This document shows positions 43,601 to 57,600 of a stretch of 64,000 nt of DNA, one piece after another; positions within the stretch are counted from its first letter, which is position 1, and the number at the start of each line of letters is the position of its first letter. The notes under the pieces were generated by a model that saw only the letters and a program-made list of their open reading frames with translations, ran no database searches and was not told where the DNA came from. The DNA lies in the NCBI GenBank assembly GCA_028554795.2, contig CM068838.1, positions 89,891,944 through 89,955,943 on the forward strand. Direction: 5' to 3'. Origin of the DNA: Sinohyriopsis cumingii (taxonomy: Eukaryota > Mollusca > Bivalvia > Unionida > Unionidae). The position numbers were made by a program, and so were the translations under genes.

Positions 43601-45610
43601 CAATACTGTTAGGTGGTTTTATTTTGATTCTAACAATTTTTATGAATGCAAGTTTTAGATAGTATTTCTTACAGGGCAGATTTTATTTTGTGTTATTTTT
43701 ATTCCTTATACATTTCCTTGCAGGTTTATGCCTAATGTGTTGGATGACCCAAGCACAGACAGAGTGATACAGCTTTTGATAGTAATGGTGTGTAGCAGTG
43801 GGACATACATCAACAACCCTTACCTTGTAGCCAAACTTGTAGAAGTCATGTATGTAATGAATCCCTCAGTTCAGCCTCGAGTAGAGAAGGTGAACCAGCG
43901 ACTGGTCATGCATCCCCTGGCTTTGGGTTATCTGGCACCCTCCCTGATGCAGTTCTACACAGGTACTGGAAGGCGGGCTCAGTTTTTCATGTGGAAACAA
44001 TGTTCAGACTTCTTTTCTTTGTGCATATTGTGTATGATTAACCAGTAATGACCAGTGAAAAGCATTCAGTGTGTATAGAAATTCAGTATGAATGTAATAG
44101 ATACTAACTTAAACCAGTTATGTATTTTATATGGAAATTCATTTATTTATTTTTACAGTTTTCAATGATTTCTGCCTGATGCAGCATTTTACATCAATAA
44201 AGGTACATATTTTAGATTCCTCTGACATGCACAGCAATGAAGGAACTAGTGGCATAGATCTCAGTTACCACTTTTTGTATATGACGTCATTTTTCACAAT
44301 TAGACTAGTCTTGTTGAGGTTTTTATGCCTTACCATGAATATGAATATAGTATAGGCTGATCCATCCATCCTGTGCTTCAGTTTGTGTCCCAGAATTAGG
44401 CTAATCCATCCATCCTGCACTTGAGTTTTTATGTCCCAGAATTAGGCTAATCCATCCATCCTCAGCTTCATTTTGTATATCCTAGAATTCTTGTATGTGT
44501 TATGTATATTTGATTTAAATATATCTGATTTAATATATATTTATTTGAATTTAATTGTTTGTTTGTCAGCTTTAAATTTTATTTATTTTTCATTACATGC
44601 TATTGTAATGTAAATTTATTCACCTGAGATGATACTTTTTCCAGAAAATAGTTTGACCTTGACTGTTTTAGTAAACACCTGGTGTTGATCTAGATCCTGA
44701 CCTTGATTCAAAATTAGTAACAACCACGTAAATAAGTTCTATTTTTATTTTAAAAGTGATTGGTTGTTGTCGAGGTCATGATGGAACTACTGAGTTAAGA
44801 TGTAAACAATTTTTTTAGTTTTTTATTTCTTCGAGTAAAATGATCGGTTTTCATCAGGGCCACACTGGGTGTACGTGATCTTTAACAAGTACATAATTTC
44901 GATGTTGTTCTGGAACATGATCATATTACCCTTTTTTGCATTTTAGAATATGATATAACTTTTGTTTTGGAGAGCTGTTCTCAGCATTAGTTGGGCTGTT
45001 ACACTGGAAGTTGTATGTTGTGCTGTTTGGAGTTATTTCAGATTACTTGGATTCAAAAGGATTCATTCTTTTTTTCCTGGAAAATATGTGTGCTCATATA
45101 AAATTCCTGAGCAAAGACAGCTCTTATAAAAATTTATTCAGATTTCCAAAACTGGAGTGATATTTCTTGTTTCTACAAGGAACTGTATACTTCAACACTA
45201 CGTCATCGTCTTCCATCTTGGATTCTTCATTGGGGCTCGAACTTTAAATCATTCGAACATTTTGTTATTAGGACTACTAAAATTTCATTCGTGGATTTTT
45301 TGGGATTCGATTCTTAAAACCCATAAGTTCATATTTTTTCATTTTTGTGGAATTTTTCCAAGGAAATAAATTATTGTATTTTTTTAAAGCTTGTTGTTTT
45401 CACTCTTTATTGTGTTACTGTTTATTTGAGCCTAAACACGTAACATAAGAGTATGTGCAGCTACTCATGCATCTTTCCATGGACTGTGTTGAAACTTGAC
45501 AGATACTGATATGTTCCAGCATTATGTGCTAACTGAATTGTTCAAGAGTTGTGTCCCTTGTTTGTCTTTCAAGTAGATAATATATGAAATTTCCTATGTG
45601 CAAAAAACAG

Positions 45611-45651
<41 letters not shown>

Positions 45652-48600
45652 ATAAAAGTATTTTAAAATGAAAAAATTGAAAATAGAAATATAAAAGGTC
45701 TTAAGCTGTGTTCGATTGTTTAAGGTTGTTTTCCAGAATTTATTCTACTATCTTTCTAACACAAGTTTTAAGTAATTACAAATTATGACCAGTTTGTTCT
45801 CCCTCGGGTAAGCATTTATTAATTTATTAGTAATGAAGAATGAGAGAAAAAGAAATGGAAGATTAACTATCAGTAGACAATATGCACTTTTGGTGAGCAA
45901 AGTCTGCAGTATTCTGAACACAACATCCTTTATATTAAAGAGAAACATTGATCAGCCCTGGATCAGCAGTCAAACAGTTGAAGACAAAATACACTCAACT
46001 GTCAGAAGTTTGTACTTGCCATTTCATGTTGGGGAAATGAATTTTTAGCCATATATATATATGAAAATTCTTGTGTCTGCCACTAGACTCACAGCTTTTT
46101 ACAAAGTGTGTTTGACATTTGGCAGACATTATTCACATCAGGTGAACAGATGCATGCCATTCTGTGATCATGCTGTTATGTTTTTTTCCCCAGACTTATG
46201 CCCCATTTTGGGGTTAAATGTATGCACTTTGTGTGAGAATTGCTGTGTGTACCACTAACTTCTGATGAATTGTCGAGGCAGACATTATAAGGGCTCCAGA
46301 AATCAGTGTAGCATTATAGTAATCTATGTCAGCGTATCCTTCTGTCATTCCATCTTTCGTTCTCCTATCTGCTCATCAACAATTTGGTTTCCTGGGAATA
46401 GAGACATGTTGGATTTCAATTAAATTTGGTATGCAGCTTTGCATTGATATGACCTCAGATGAGTTTGGATTACCTGCCTTGTCTGTCATCATTTAGAGAA
46501 GATATCACCCCAGCTTTGGTTTCTGTAGCAAAACTACGAAGGATTATTGGATTTCAGCCAGACTTATCATACTGTTCTATATTGTTGAGACTTGAACAAA
46601 TTTGATTTCCAACAAGCCAGTACTTGTCAGTCCTCTTGACTTTTGTTTCTGAGAATAACTTTATCAAGGGTGTGTGTGTATGCATGTCTGTGTGACTTAG
46701 ATTTTTAACACAGCTTTAACAATTTTCCATTCATATCACTACAATGTTTGCATTTTGGCAGTTTATAGAGATGTCTAGCACTGGAGCATCATGCCACAGA
46801 CATGTAGCATCATGTCCCACCCAGTCACAATATCCTGACACCACGCCAACCAGTCCTAATACTAATCTCTCTTTTTAGCACAAGATAGGCTATACATGGC
46901 GGCCAGTATAACTGGTGGAGGAAGAACCCTGGAAAACCCAGGGAAGAACCACCGACCCACGAGAAGCTACTGGTAGGCTTTCCCACGTACCCACTCTGGC
47001 CTAACCTTGGTCTCAAACCCATGCAGACAGAGGTGTGACGGCAGTGATCCGTAATGATGAGTGATTTAGACCACTTGGCCACTTGGGGCCCCTACTTCAC
47101 TCAGTGAATGTCCTCATTATCAAAACTCTGATGTATTCCTTCTTAGATAAATGCTTGAATAGTCAGATTCAGTCAGGACTGGGGATTAATCATTGTAGCT
47201 GTTTTCTTTACAATAGTTTATATTTTTTCGAAGCCAAAGCATCAATGCAATTGCTGTGTCACATGCATGTCATTGAACTATGTCATTGGGAAGATATATA
47301 CCATGGAACAATCTTTGTTCATTATGTTCAGTTGAATTCTTCAAACATATTCTATATTATTGTCATATCCTTTACTTGCAGATATTGAAACAACTGGATC
47401 AAGTAGCGAATTCTATGACAAATTCAGCATTCGCTATCATATCAGCTGTATTTTTAAGATGTTGTGGACTGTTCCATCCCACCAAATCAAGATCATAGAG
47501 GAAGCAAAGTATGTGTCATTATTCTTTTGGGTTCTCTGTCTGTATTCAAATAATAGAATAGTGGGTAAAAATTTCCTTCTTCAGCTAAAGTTGCAGACCT
47601 TTCAGTTTAAATGTTAGCTCAAGAGTGAAATTATTCATTCTAAAGGATATAAAGTTTTATGTTAGCCCAAAGCTTTTTGAAAAAAGGCAGGGATTTATTG
47701 ATTTTGCCTTTCTGGAAATATGTGCTTACATATATGAATACTGTATATAATCACTTATAAGTCTAATCAAATTGCAACAACAAAGATCCTGATCTGCCAT
47801 CACATAATGCACCTGCAGATCAGGGTTTTTTTTGTTTGTTCTACTGATTACTCCTGACAAACAGCACATACACAGATCTGCCAGCACATTATGTGACAGC
47901 AGATGTGGGTCTGTGCAGTTTGCAGTTGAACTTGTCTTATAAGCAGGTATATATGGTATGGTTCTAGCCCTGCTCTGCTTAAAATGGAAACTTTAAACCT
48001 TCAGATATGATTCAAGAATGGTCTCTAAATGTGCAAAACAATTTAAGATTTTTTCTAATGAAAATTATCAAGTTCTAAAAAGTATGGCTGTGTTTTGGTC
48101 ATCTTAGCAAAATGTAACTGTCAGAAATAATTGTAGAAACTTATTTATATTTGCTGCCACTGGATATTGTGTATTTTTTACTTTCTGCTGTGTTGTATTC
48201 TTAGTGGGCATGAAAAGCTGAACTCACATTATGAACTACATTATCTCATATGTACATCCTTACTACCTTGACGCTCCACAATCATCCTTTGGGTCACATT
48301 TGTACTACCTCCCCATTCCACATTCATCCTTTGAGGTTATATCTATACTACCTCTCCACTCCATGCTCATTCCATTGATTATATCATTACTCTCTCTCTG
48401 CACCACATCTATTCCCTAGGTATTACACTTAGTACCTCCTGACTCTACACTCATCCCTTGGGTAATATCCTTGGTACCTCCTGACTCTATACTCATCCCC
48501 TGGGTAGTATCCTTAGTACCTCCTGACTCTAAACTCATCCCCTAGGTAATATCCTTAGTACCTTCTGACTCTAAACTCATCTCTTAGGTAATATCTTTAG

Positions 48601-51598
48601 TACCTCCCCACTACACACTCATCCTAGGTAATATCCTTAGTACCTCCTGACTCAACACTCATCCCCTGGATAATATCCTTAATACCTTCTGACTTGACAC
48701 TCATCCCCAGAGCAATATCCTTAATTCCTTAATACCTCCCCACTTCACACTCATCCCTTAGGTAATCTCCTTAGTTCATCTCGACTCTACTCTCATCCCA
48801 TGGGTTATATCCTTATTGTCCCCCCATTATACGCTTATCCATTGGGTCATATTTTTACCAACTCCCCATTCCACTTTTATTCTCTGAGTCATATCTTACT
48901 ACCTCCCACTCCCCACTCATCTCCAGGGTCATATCCTTGGTACCTCTTCACTCAACACTTATTTCAGGGTTATATCTTTACTACTGCTTCGCTCCACTTA
49001 GATCTCCTGGATCATATCCTTACTACCTTCCTACTCCACTCCACTCAGATCTCCTGGATCATATCGTTACTACCTTCCTACTCCACTCCACTCAGATCTC
49101 CTAGATTATATCGTTACTACCTTCCTGCTCCACTTCACTCAGATCTCCTAGATCATATCCTTACTACCTTCCTACTCCACTCCACTCAGATCTCCTAGAT
49201 CATATCGTTACTACCTTCCTGCTCCACTCCACTCAGATCTCCTGGATCATATCCTTACTACCTTCCTACTCCACACTCATCACCTGGGTCATATTATTAA
49301 TACCTCGCTACTCCATGCTCATCCACTTGGTCATTTCCTTACTACCTCGTTACAAGCCATTACACACCTTATCCCTGATTCATAAATTGGAATCAGTTAA
49401 GAACTTCTCCAAAAGATCCAACTTGGAGAGGGGGGTGCGAAATAGGTAGGTGTGGAATTGTATTTTGAAAAAACAAATTTCTAAGTCAGTATAGGTTTCT
49501 ACCTCTCATGCACTTTTTGTGTTAAATGTCAGAAGATATGCATTGTTTTGTGAGACAGTTACATTTCCTTTTAAATTTCGTTATGCTTAAAATTGTTTGT
49601 TTTAAAAACTGCATCTTTTGGTCCTAGACATAATTTTTGGTTGAATCTTTGATCTGGGTAGAAGAATGCTTCGTATATGTGTATCTAATGTGTTGATTAT
49701 ATGTACTCTGTTTAATTCACTTTAATTTTATTGCAACTCCTTTTATTTCTGATAGACTTAAGAAAAAGTTCTTTTTGTACATATTTTTCAGCTCTGGTAA
49801 GCAGTTTGTGAAGTTTGTAAATATGTTGATGAACGACACAACATTTTTGCTTGATGAGAGTCTTGACTGTCTGAAACGAATTCATGAGGCACAGGAAGAA
49901 ATGGACAATAAAGTGGAGTGGGACAACAAACCCAGGGTAAAGATCATTCCATGTATCAAAGTATTTGTTAACAATAAACCTGATTTACCTGTCATGCAAT
50001 TCACACAAACAGTTCTTAACAGATTTATGTTGGGCAGCCTAGACAGTGTAAGTGATGCTTAAGGTGGTGTCTGAGATGGAGGAAACTGGTATGTGCACTG
50101 CATGGATCAGCAACACTTTATTGCATCACTGTGGTGATTGAACCTTGAACAGTCACGATAAAATGCAAATGTGATCACCAGTTTTCTATTTATGCCTCAA
50201 CCTATGCTATGTCTTATTTAAGTATCCGTGTTTTTAATGCAAAAACATGTAATAGTTTTTAAGGTATGAAGATACATATCTCACCTGTGACAACATATAA
50301 TAATTTATCAGCTATGAAGGTGCTTGGCTCAGATTTATTGATTTCTTCCTGGAATTTTCAGAGGTAGCAGAAGTTTTGAGTCATTTGAGATACAGTTGCC
50401 ATATGGATTATTTGGATGTTTACCCTAAACATTTGTATAGTCACTCCAGGCTTTCATGTGATTAGATTGGTCAAGTAGACTTGTTACCGCTTACTCCACT
50501 GTAGCATCACACTGTGCCAAGACATCTTCAATGTATAATGTCAGAAAAAATAAGAAAGCTTATTTTCCCTGATTCCCCTTGTTGATATGTGAAGTTAAGA
50601 GAAATGTATTGTGATAAATTTTGCATATTACTTAGTAGTTGGGAATACACTGTTTTGCTTCATCATTAATAGTAACCTACAACACCTCAAACTTGCCTTT
50701 GTGGTGAATTTCACTATCAGACCTTGCTAAATACATAGAAATCTACAGACTGTTAGGGCAATTTTTATTGCAGAATCCCATGATCTGGGTGTTTTTGACT
50801 GCATTAAATAAATATATAGTTAGATTACATAGAAATAAATGTTCGGGTACCGACCAGACGAGCAGTTCTCAGGAAAACTAGTCATCTTCTCAACTTGACC
50901 ATGTAAACATTGACTGTGCAGAGGAAAACTTTACTATTTATTCATCCCTGGGTTAAGTGATGTGGATTTGCACCTTGATAATATCTGTATGTATTTTCTA
51001 CCTATAACAAGCTCTCAACCTAAGCATTACTTAACATCTAGTGTACATAAATTTTTGATTACTTTGGCTGATTGGATTCCTTTTTGTCACAAAGAAAGCC
51101 AGCTTTGTTCTTTTCACATGCACACAATGCAAACTTCATAATGAAAATATTATGTTCCGAGTGAAGAGAGGAGTAAAAGCCCATAGTACCAAGCTTTAAT
51201 GGGTTCAAGTGTAAAAGCCCATAGTACCAAGCTTTAATGGGTTGAGTTGGTTCTTTAGAGTGAAGGAACCCTGAACATAAGCAAGCAGTTGTTTTCTTAC
51301 CAAGACTGTCCCATTTATAAAAAGAAAAAATTCTGGTATAGATTTAGAGGAATTATACTCTGAGTTTGAAAATCCACTGAACAAGGTAGATGAAGTGAAT
51401 AAAAATAAATTGATTTTAAAAATAATTTCTGCACCAGGAGCTGCAACAGAATCAAACTCGGCAGTTGGCTATGGATGAAAGGCAGTGCAGGTCATACCTT
51501 ACCCTGGCCACAGAGACTGTGGACATGTTCCATTACCTGACAGACAAGATCCAGAAACCTTTCCTTATTCCAGTTAGTAGCTCTTCTGCATCTCTCTC

Positions 51599-51664
<66 letters not shown>

Positions 51665-54600
51665 ACACACAGTTTCTAAATATTTGAGAATTTACAGTGT
51701 TAACATTTTTCAGGGCTCAAATTTGATATTTTTTTTACTGTGTAATTTTATTGCAAGTGGAAAAAAAATCAGCTTAAAAAAATTACTGGCAATTTTTTGT
51801 TTGCCATTTACTTTTTTTATATGCTGTAAGCCAGGGATTTGGTAAAAAGAAAAAGCTGTGTTCATTTTTTGTCCATTTAAATTGTAATTATTATTGTCAT
51901 TTTGGAAAAAGAAAAAATTATGTGCCCCGCTGATTGTTTTTCTATTTTAGATGTGATTTTTTAAAGGGCAATATAATGCATTTGACAAGAAAAAAGAATT
52001 AATTTAGTATATTTGCGTTTCTTAGGTGGAACATCTTTAGAAAATCTCAAGCACTAAAATATTTTGGCATCACAATTAATAGTGCAAATAGTGCAAAGAC
52101 ATGGTATGGTTCATATTATAAAATATTCCGAAAGGCAAATCATGCTTTAGGCCTAGTTAGATCTAATTTGCCCACAAAATGTAAAAGAAATAGCTTTCCA
52201 AGGTTTAGTTATACCTGTTTTAGAATAGCGTTGCATAGCTTGAGATCCCCACTCCTAAATATTACAGGATGAACTTAAAAAAATTCAAAGCATGCACTTG
52301 GATTGGCTTCGTCCAATTATGACTATAACACTATAAAGTATGACCTTACTTTTCAATAAGTGTCTTGGTTTCCCTTAAACTAACATAGATTGGAAAACTG
52401 ATCATAAAAAATCCTGCTTTTAAAGACCATTGCTATGTAACTACCTGCTTTTAAAGACCATTGCTTTGAGACTATCTGCTTTTAAAAACCATTGCTTTGA
52501 GACTATCTGCTTTTAAAGACCACTGCTATGAGACTATCTGCTTTTAAAGACCATTGCTTTGAGACTATCTGCTTTTAAAAACCATTGCTTTGAGACTATC
52601 TGCTTTTAAAGACCACTGCTATGAGACAATCTGCTTTTAAAAACCATTGCTATGAGACTATCTGCTTTTAAAGACCATTGCTTTGAGACTACCTGCTTTT
52701 AAAGACCATTGCTATGAGACTACTTGCTTTTAAAGACCATTAATATGAGACTACCTGCATTTAGAGACCATTGCTATGAGACTACCTGCTTTTAGAGGCC
52801 AGATACTCATTGTATGGATTGATAAATTGTATAGTGTTTGACAACCTGCCTTGGGAGACCAGGATGTTTTGGCAGAATGGGTAGTCTTTCAAGACAGGTT
52901 CTACTGCAGTACCTTTTTACGTAGGTTTGAAAAAATGCAGCCAAAATGCCTGTTACTGTTTGACTGAACAAAAAAGAACTAGTAGAAATCAGCATCAGTG
53001 TACTGACAAGATACCCATGCTCAAGTGGATAGTTATTAAAATAATATCTCCCTGCAAAAATAACATAATGGAATTTTGATTACAACTAATAATTACAATT
53101 GCTGAATCTCCTTAAACCAAATTGATGCATTTTCAAAATTAGTGTTATATATTTTGTTTTAAACATAGTTTGGGGGATAGTTGTGTGGTGCATTAATGTT
53201 ATTTTTTTATTGGTGTGCATCAGAGTTGAGCTAAGACCACAGTAATCTTGTCTGTGTGCCTAAAAGCATTTCTGCACTTTAGCAGTAATGTTATTATGGC
53301 ATGGCACTGTACTAATCAAGATGACACATACAGATTTGCATTGTATGGCATGGCACTTTACTAATCAAGATGACACACATACAGATCTGTATTGTACGTC
53401 ATGGCACTGCATGAATCAAGATGACACACAGATCTGTATTGTACGTCATGGCACTATATTAATCAAGATGACACACAGATCTGTATTGTATGTCATGGCA
53501 CTGCATGAATCAAGATGACACACGTACAGATCAGTATTGTACGTCGTGGCACTGCATGAATCAAGATGACACACATACAGATCTGTATTGTACGTCATGG
53601 CACTGCATGAATCAAGATGACACACATACAGATCTGTATTGTACGTCATGACACTGCATGAATCAAGATGACACACATACAGATCTGTATTTTACGTCAT
53701 GGCACTGCATGAATCAAGATGACACACATACAGATCTGTATTGTATGGCATGGCATTGTACAAATCAAGATGACACACGTACAGATTTGTATTTTCTGGC
53801 ATGGCATTGTACTAATCAAGATGACACACGTACAGATTTGTATTTTCTGGCATGGCATTGTACAAATCAAGATTACACATATCCAGATTTTTGCATTTTT
53901 GGACTACCAGCTTCACCAGATTAATCAGAACTAATTAGAGACAACTATTTCATTCTTTTGGACATAATAATGAGTGATACAAATATCAGTGATCAGTCAT
54001 CTTACAATAATACCAGCAGAGTATGTTATCAGAAGAGACAAAGGAACAGATTTTATATAAATGAAGATAATATTAAAGAAGTATTTTTGAATTTGTGAAT
54101 GAAATGGTGGAACTCAACAGAGTTATCCTACATCCTATTGTAAATATAATGGTTGTGCCCGAATCCAATATGTATTATCAATACATACATATATGGCCAC
54201 AATTTTAGGTCGCAAGCTAAACAAATTGATAATTGCCAAAAGCGAGTTTGATTTTGCTTTTCAGAATGATGCATGTACCAAAAATAGATGGGGTAGTTGT
54301 GGGATAATAAAATCGGGTGAAAAAATGCGTGCTTTTGATACAATGAAGACAAAACTAGTCTGAAATACACTTGTATTTCAACAACTCACATTTGTATAAT
54401 ACCATCCATATTGTGTTTAATACTGTACACGTATATATAAAAAGAATCAATGAATTTTAGTATATATCACATAAAATGTATCCATCAGTCACATCCCCTT
54501 AGACAACACAAATAACACATATATAAAAAAGGTAGTTCTTGTTTGATCAATATTCCATTGTCAACAAACATGTGTCACTAAACAATGCACTATGATATTG

Positions 54601-57600
54601 TCACAAGTAGCACATAGATATTGTTGTTTACATGCTGTATGTACATGTACTTAAACTGGCCTAGATTTTGGTTAGCAGAAGATGGCTTTCATCTTGCCAA
54701 GGCTACCCAGGGAAAATGAAAACTTGTGAACAAATTAAAAACACAGCCAGATATCTATGTTTTTAAAAGATTGGAAATTTAATTTCTGTTTAATGCTTCA
54801 GTAGCGATCGTAAGCATACAAGTTGTTCTGAAAAAAGGAAATTTTCATGGCACATTAAATGTTTTCAGTCACTTTGGAAAATGCAACAATCCATCAGATT
54901 CAATTATATTTATTTACATTTGGTGCTGACTTCCTTTGATGAAAAGGGCTTCATTTTTATTGAAGATTGTAATCGGCTTGCTTTAATGAAGGGTGCATGT
55001 GTTATTGAAGTCACTGCTAAAGAACAACTTTGGAGGATGAAACAAATGCCTGTTTGTTACTCTGGTGGTAACATCAAATAACTATAGAACATTGAGACTA
55101 ATTTTTTTGATCATTTGCCTGGAACAATTGGTGCTCAAAGGTATCAGTTTCCTTTGAAGTTTCAGCAAAACTATTTTTTCTGAATATGTTAAAACAAAAA
55201 TTATCTGTTTGGTTGGTTGGTTATAGTCTTTCTGTTCCTGCCTTCAAAAGATGGCTACTTGTAGCTGGTCCAGTAGCATGACTATTTGAGTGTATCACAG
55301 CATACCGGTACTCAGGCCAGATGTCAGCATAAGCAGATTATGATACAATGCACTGTTAAGATGGTTTGTCAATATGAACAAAGAATCTGTTTATGTAATA
55401 ATAGATAGATTCCAGTGCATTTTATATCCAAGTTTGCAGCTTTCTTTCACAGTGCATTTTAATTTCTCAACTCCAAACCCTTGACTGTATATACAAGCTT
55501 AAACAGCCAATAATGTTATGCCCCAAAAGATTGTCAGATGGTATATTTTGTCGTCAATAAGGAAAAAGAATTACAATTTGCAACATTGGCAAAGCACAGT
55601 GTGATCTCTGAATAAACTTTTTATTCATTATTTTTCATACTTTTAAGAAGGAAAAAATATTTTTTCTTGTACAAGAAATATGCATGTTTATGAAATTTCA
55701 GGAGTCACAACACAGTCATTTTATATTAGAATTCATACAAGATCTCTTCCCAAATGATAGTAAACTTTTTACATGGTATTTTTTTAACTTTTAAGAAGAC
55801 AAATATATTTTTTCTCATATGAAAAAAGCAACAACATGCATATGAAATTTTGGGAGCCACACCATGACCATGTTATTTCCAGATTCATGTTATTGTGAAG
55901 TGTGCTATAGTGGGGTCGCATGGTATGTACAGTATGTAGACCATTCCAGGAATTGGCTGTTATAATGGAGTGTGCTATAGTGGGGTCACACGGTATGTAC
56001 AATATGTAAACCATTCCAGTAATTGGCTGGTATTGTGAAGTGTGTTAAAGTGGGGTCACATGGTATGTACAATATGTAAACCATTCCAGTAATTGGCTGT
56101 TATAATGGAGTGTGCTAAAGCATTGTCACATGGTATGTACAATATGTAAATCATTCCAGTAATTGGCTGTTATAGTGAAGTGTGCTAAAGTGGAGTCACA
56201 TGGTATGTACAATATGTAAACCATTCCAGTAATTGGCTGTTATAATGGAGTGTGCTAAAGCATTGTCACATGGTATGTACAATATGTAAATCATTCCAGT
56301 AATTGGCTGTTATAATGGAGTGTGCTATAGTGGGGTCACATGGTATGTACAATATGTAAACCATTCCAGTAATTGGCTGTTATTGTAAAGTGTGCTATAG
56401 TGGGGTCACATGGTATGTACAATATGTAAATCATTCCAGTAATTGGCTGTTATAATGGAGTGTGCTATAGCATGTCACATGGTATGTACAATATGTAAAC
56501 CATTCCAGTAATTGGCTGTTATAATGGAGTGTGCTAAAGCATTGTCACATGGTATGTACAATATGTAAATCATTCCAGTAATTGGCTGTTATTGTGGAGT
56601 GTGCTATAGCATGGTCACATGGTATGTACAATATGTAAACCATTCCAGGAATTAGCTGACAGATTAGCTGCCATGTTGAATTTCAACCTCCAGCAACTGT
56701 GTGGATCAAAGTGTAAGAATCTGAAAGTGAAGAATCCAGAAAAATATGGTTGGGAACCGAAGAAGCTTCTGAATTCTCTGACAGACATCTACCTTCATCT
56801 AGACTGTGATGAGTTTGCTGAATCCATAGCTAATGATGAGGTAATCTTGTGTATCCTCAGTATCCAACCATCTTCCTGTCTGCCTACCATCTATCTATTG
56901 CAGCCTGTCGATCTGCTTTTATTATTATGTTTGGTGTCTCAGTGTATATGGCACTGAAACTTGTTGAGTTTGTCTCACTGATGCATTATTGTGACCAGTA
57001 AATGGAATCTAAAGATTTCATACAAATTGGCTTTAGAATTATTCTTTAAATTTCCATTTTACCAGGTGCATTGGTGGCCATGACTACTTGATTTATGTCC
57101 CCTTTCATCATAATTTATTTTACTTACATTTTTTGTCTGTATATGTATTATTATCTCCTAATGCTAAGGTTAGGAGACATGCAAATAGTCTATGTTGTTC
57201 CATCCATCTGTTTTTCTATCTGACCTTCAATGTTTCCATCTATCCATCTGCCTAGTTAACACTATGTCATCTACATTTATTAATAGATCTGAACCAAATA
57301 TGATGTGTAGATTTATCATAACAACAGCTCAGATGAGTTCAGTTATCACATTTTATGCATACTTTTAGAGGTTATACCAAGATCATCTCAAAATAGGCAT
57401 TTACTAGTGCCCAGCAATAAGTCAGATAAGTTTGATGATAAACACAGATTGCACATGTTTCATAGAGTTATGGCCCTTTTATCATTGTTTGCACATATTA
57501 GAGTTATGGCCCTTTATCATCACAGTTTGCACATATTTTTCTTACAGTTATGGCCCATTATCATGACAGTTTGCACATATTTTTTAGAATTGTGGCCATG

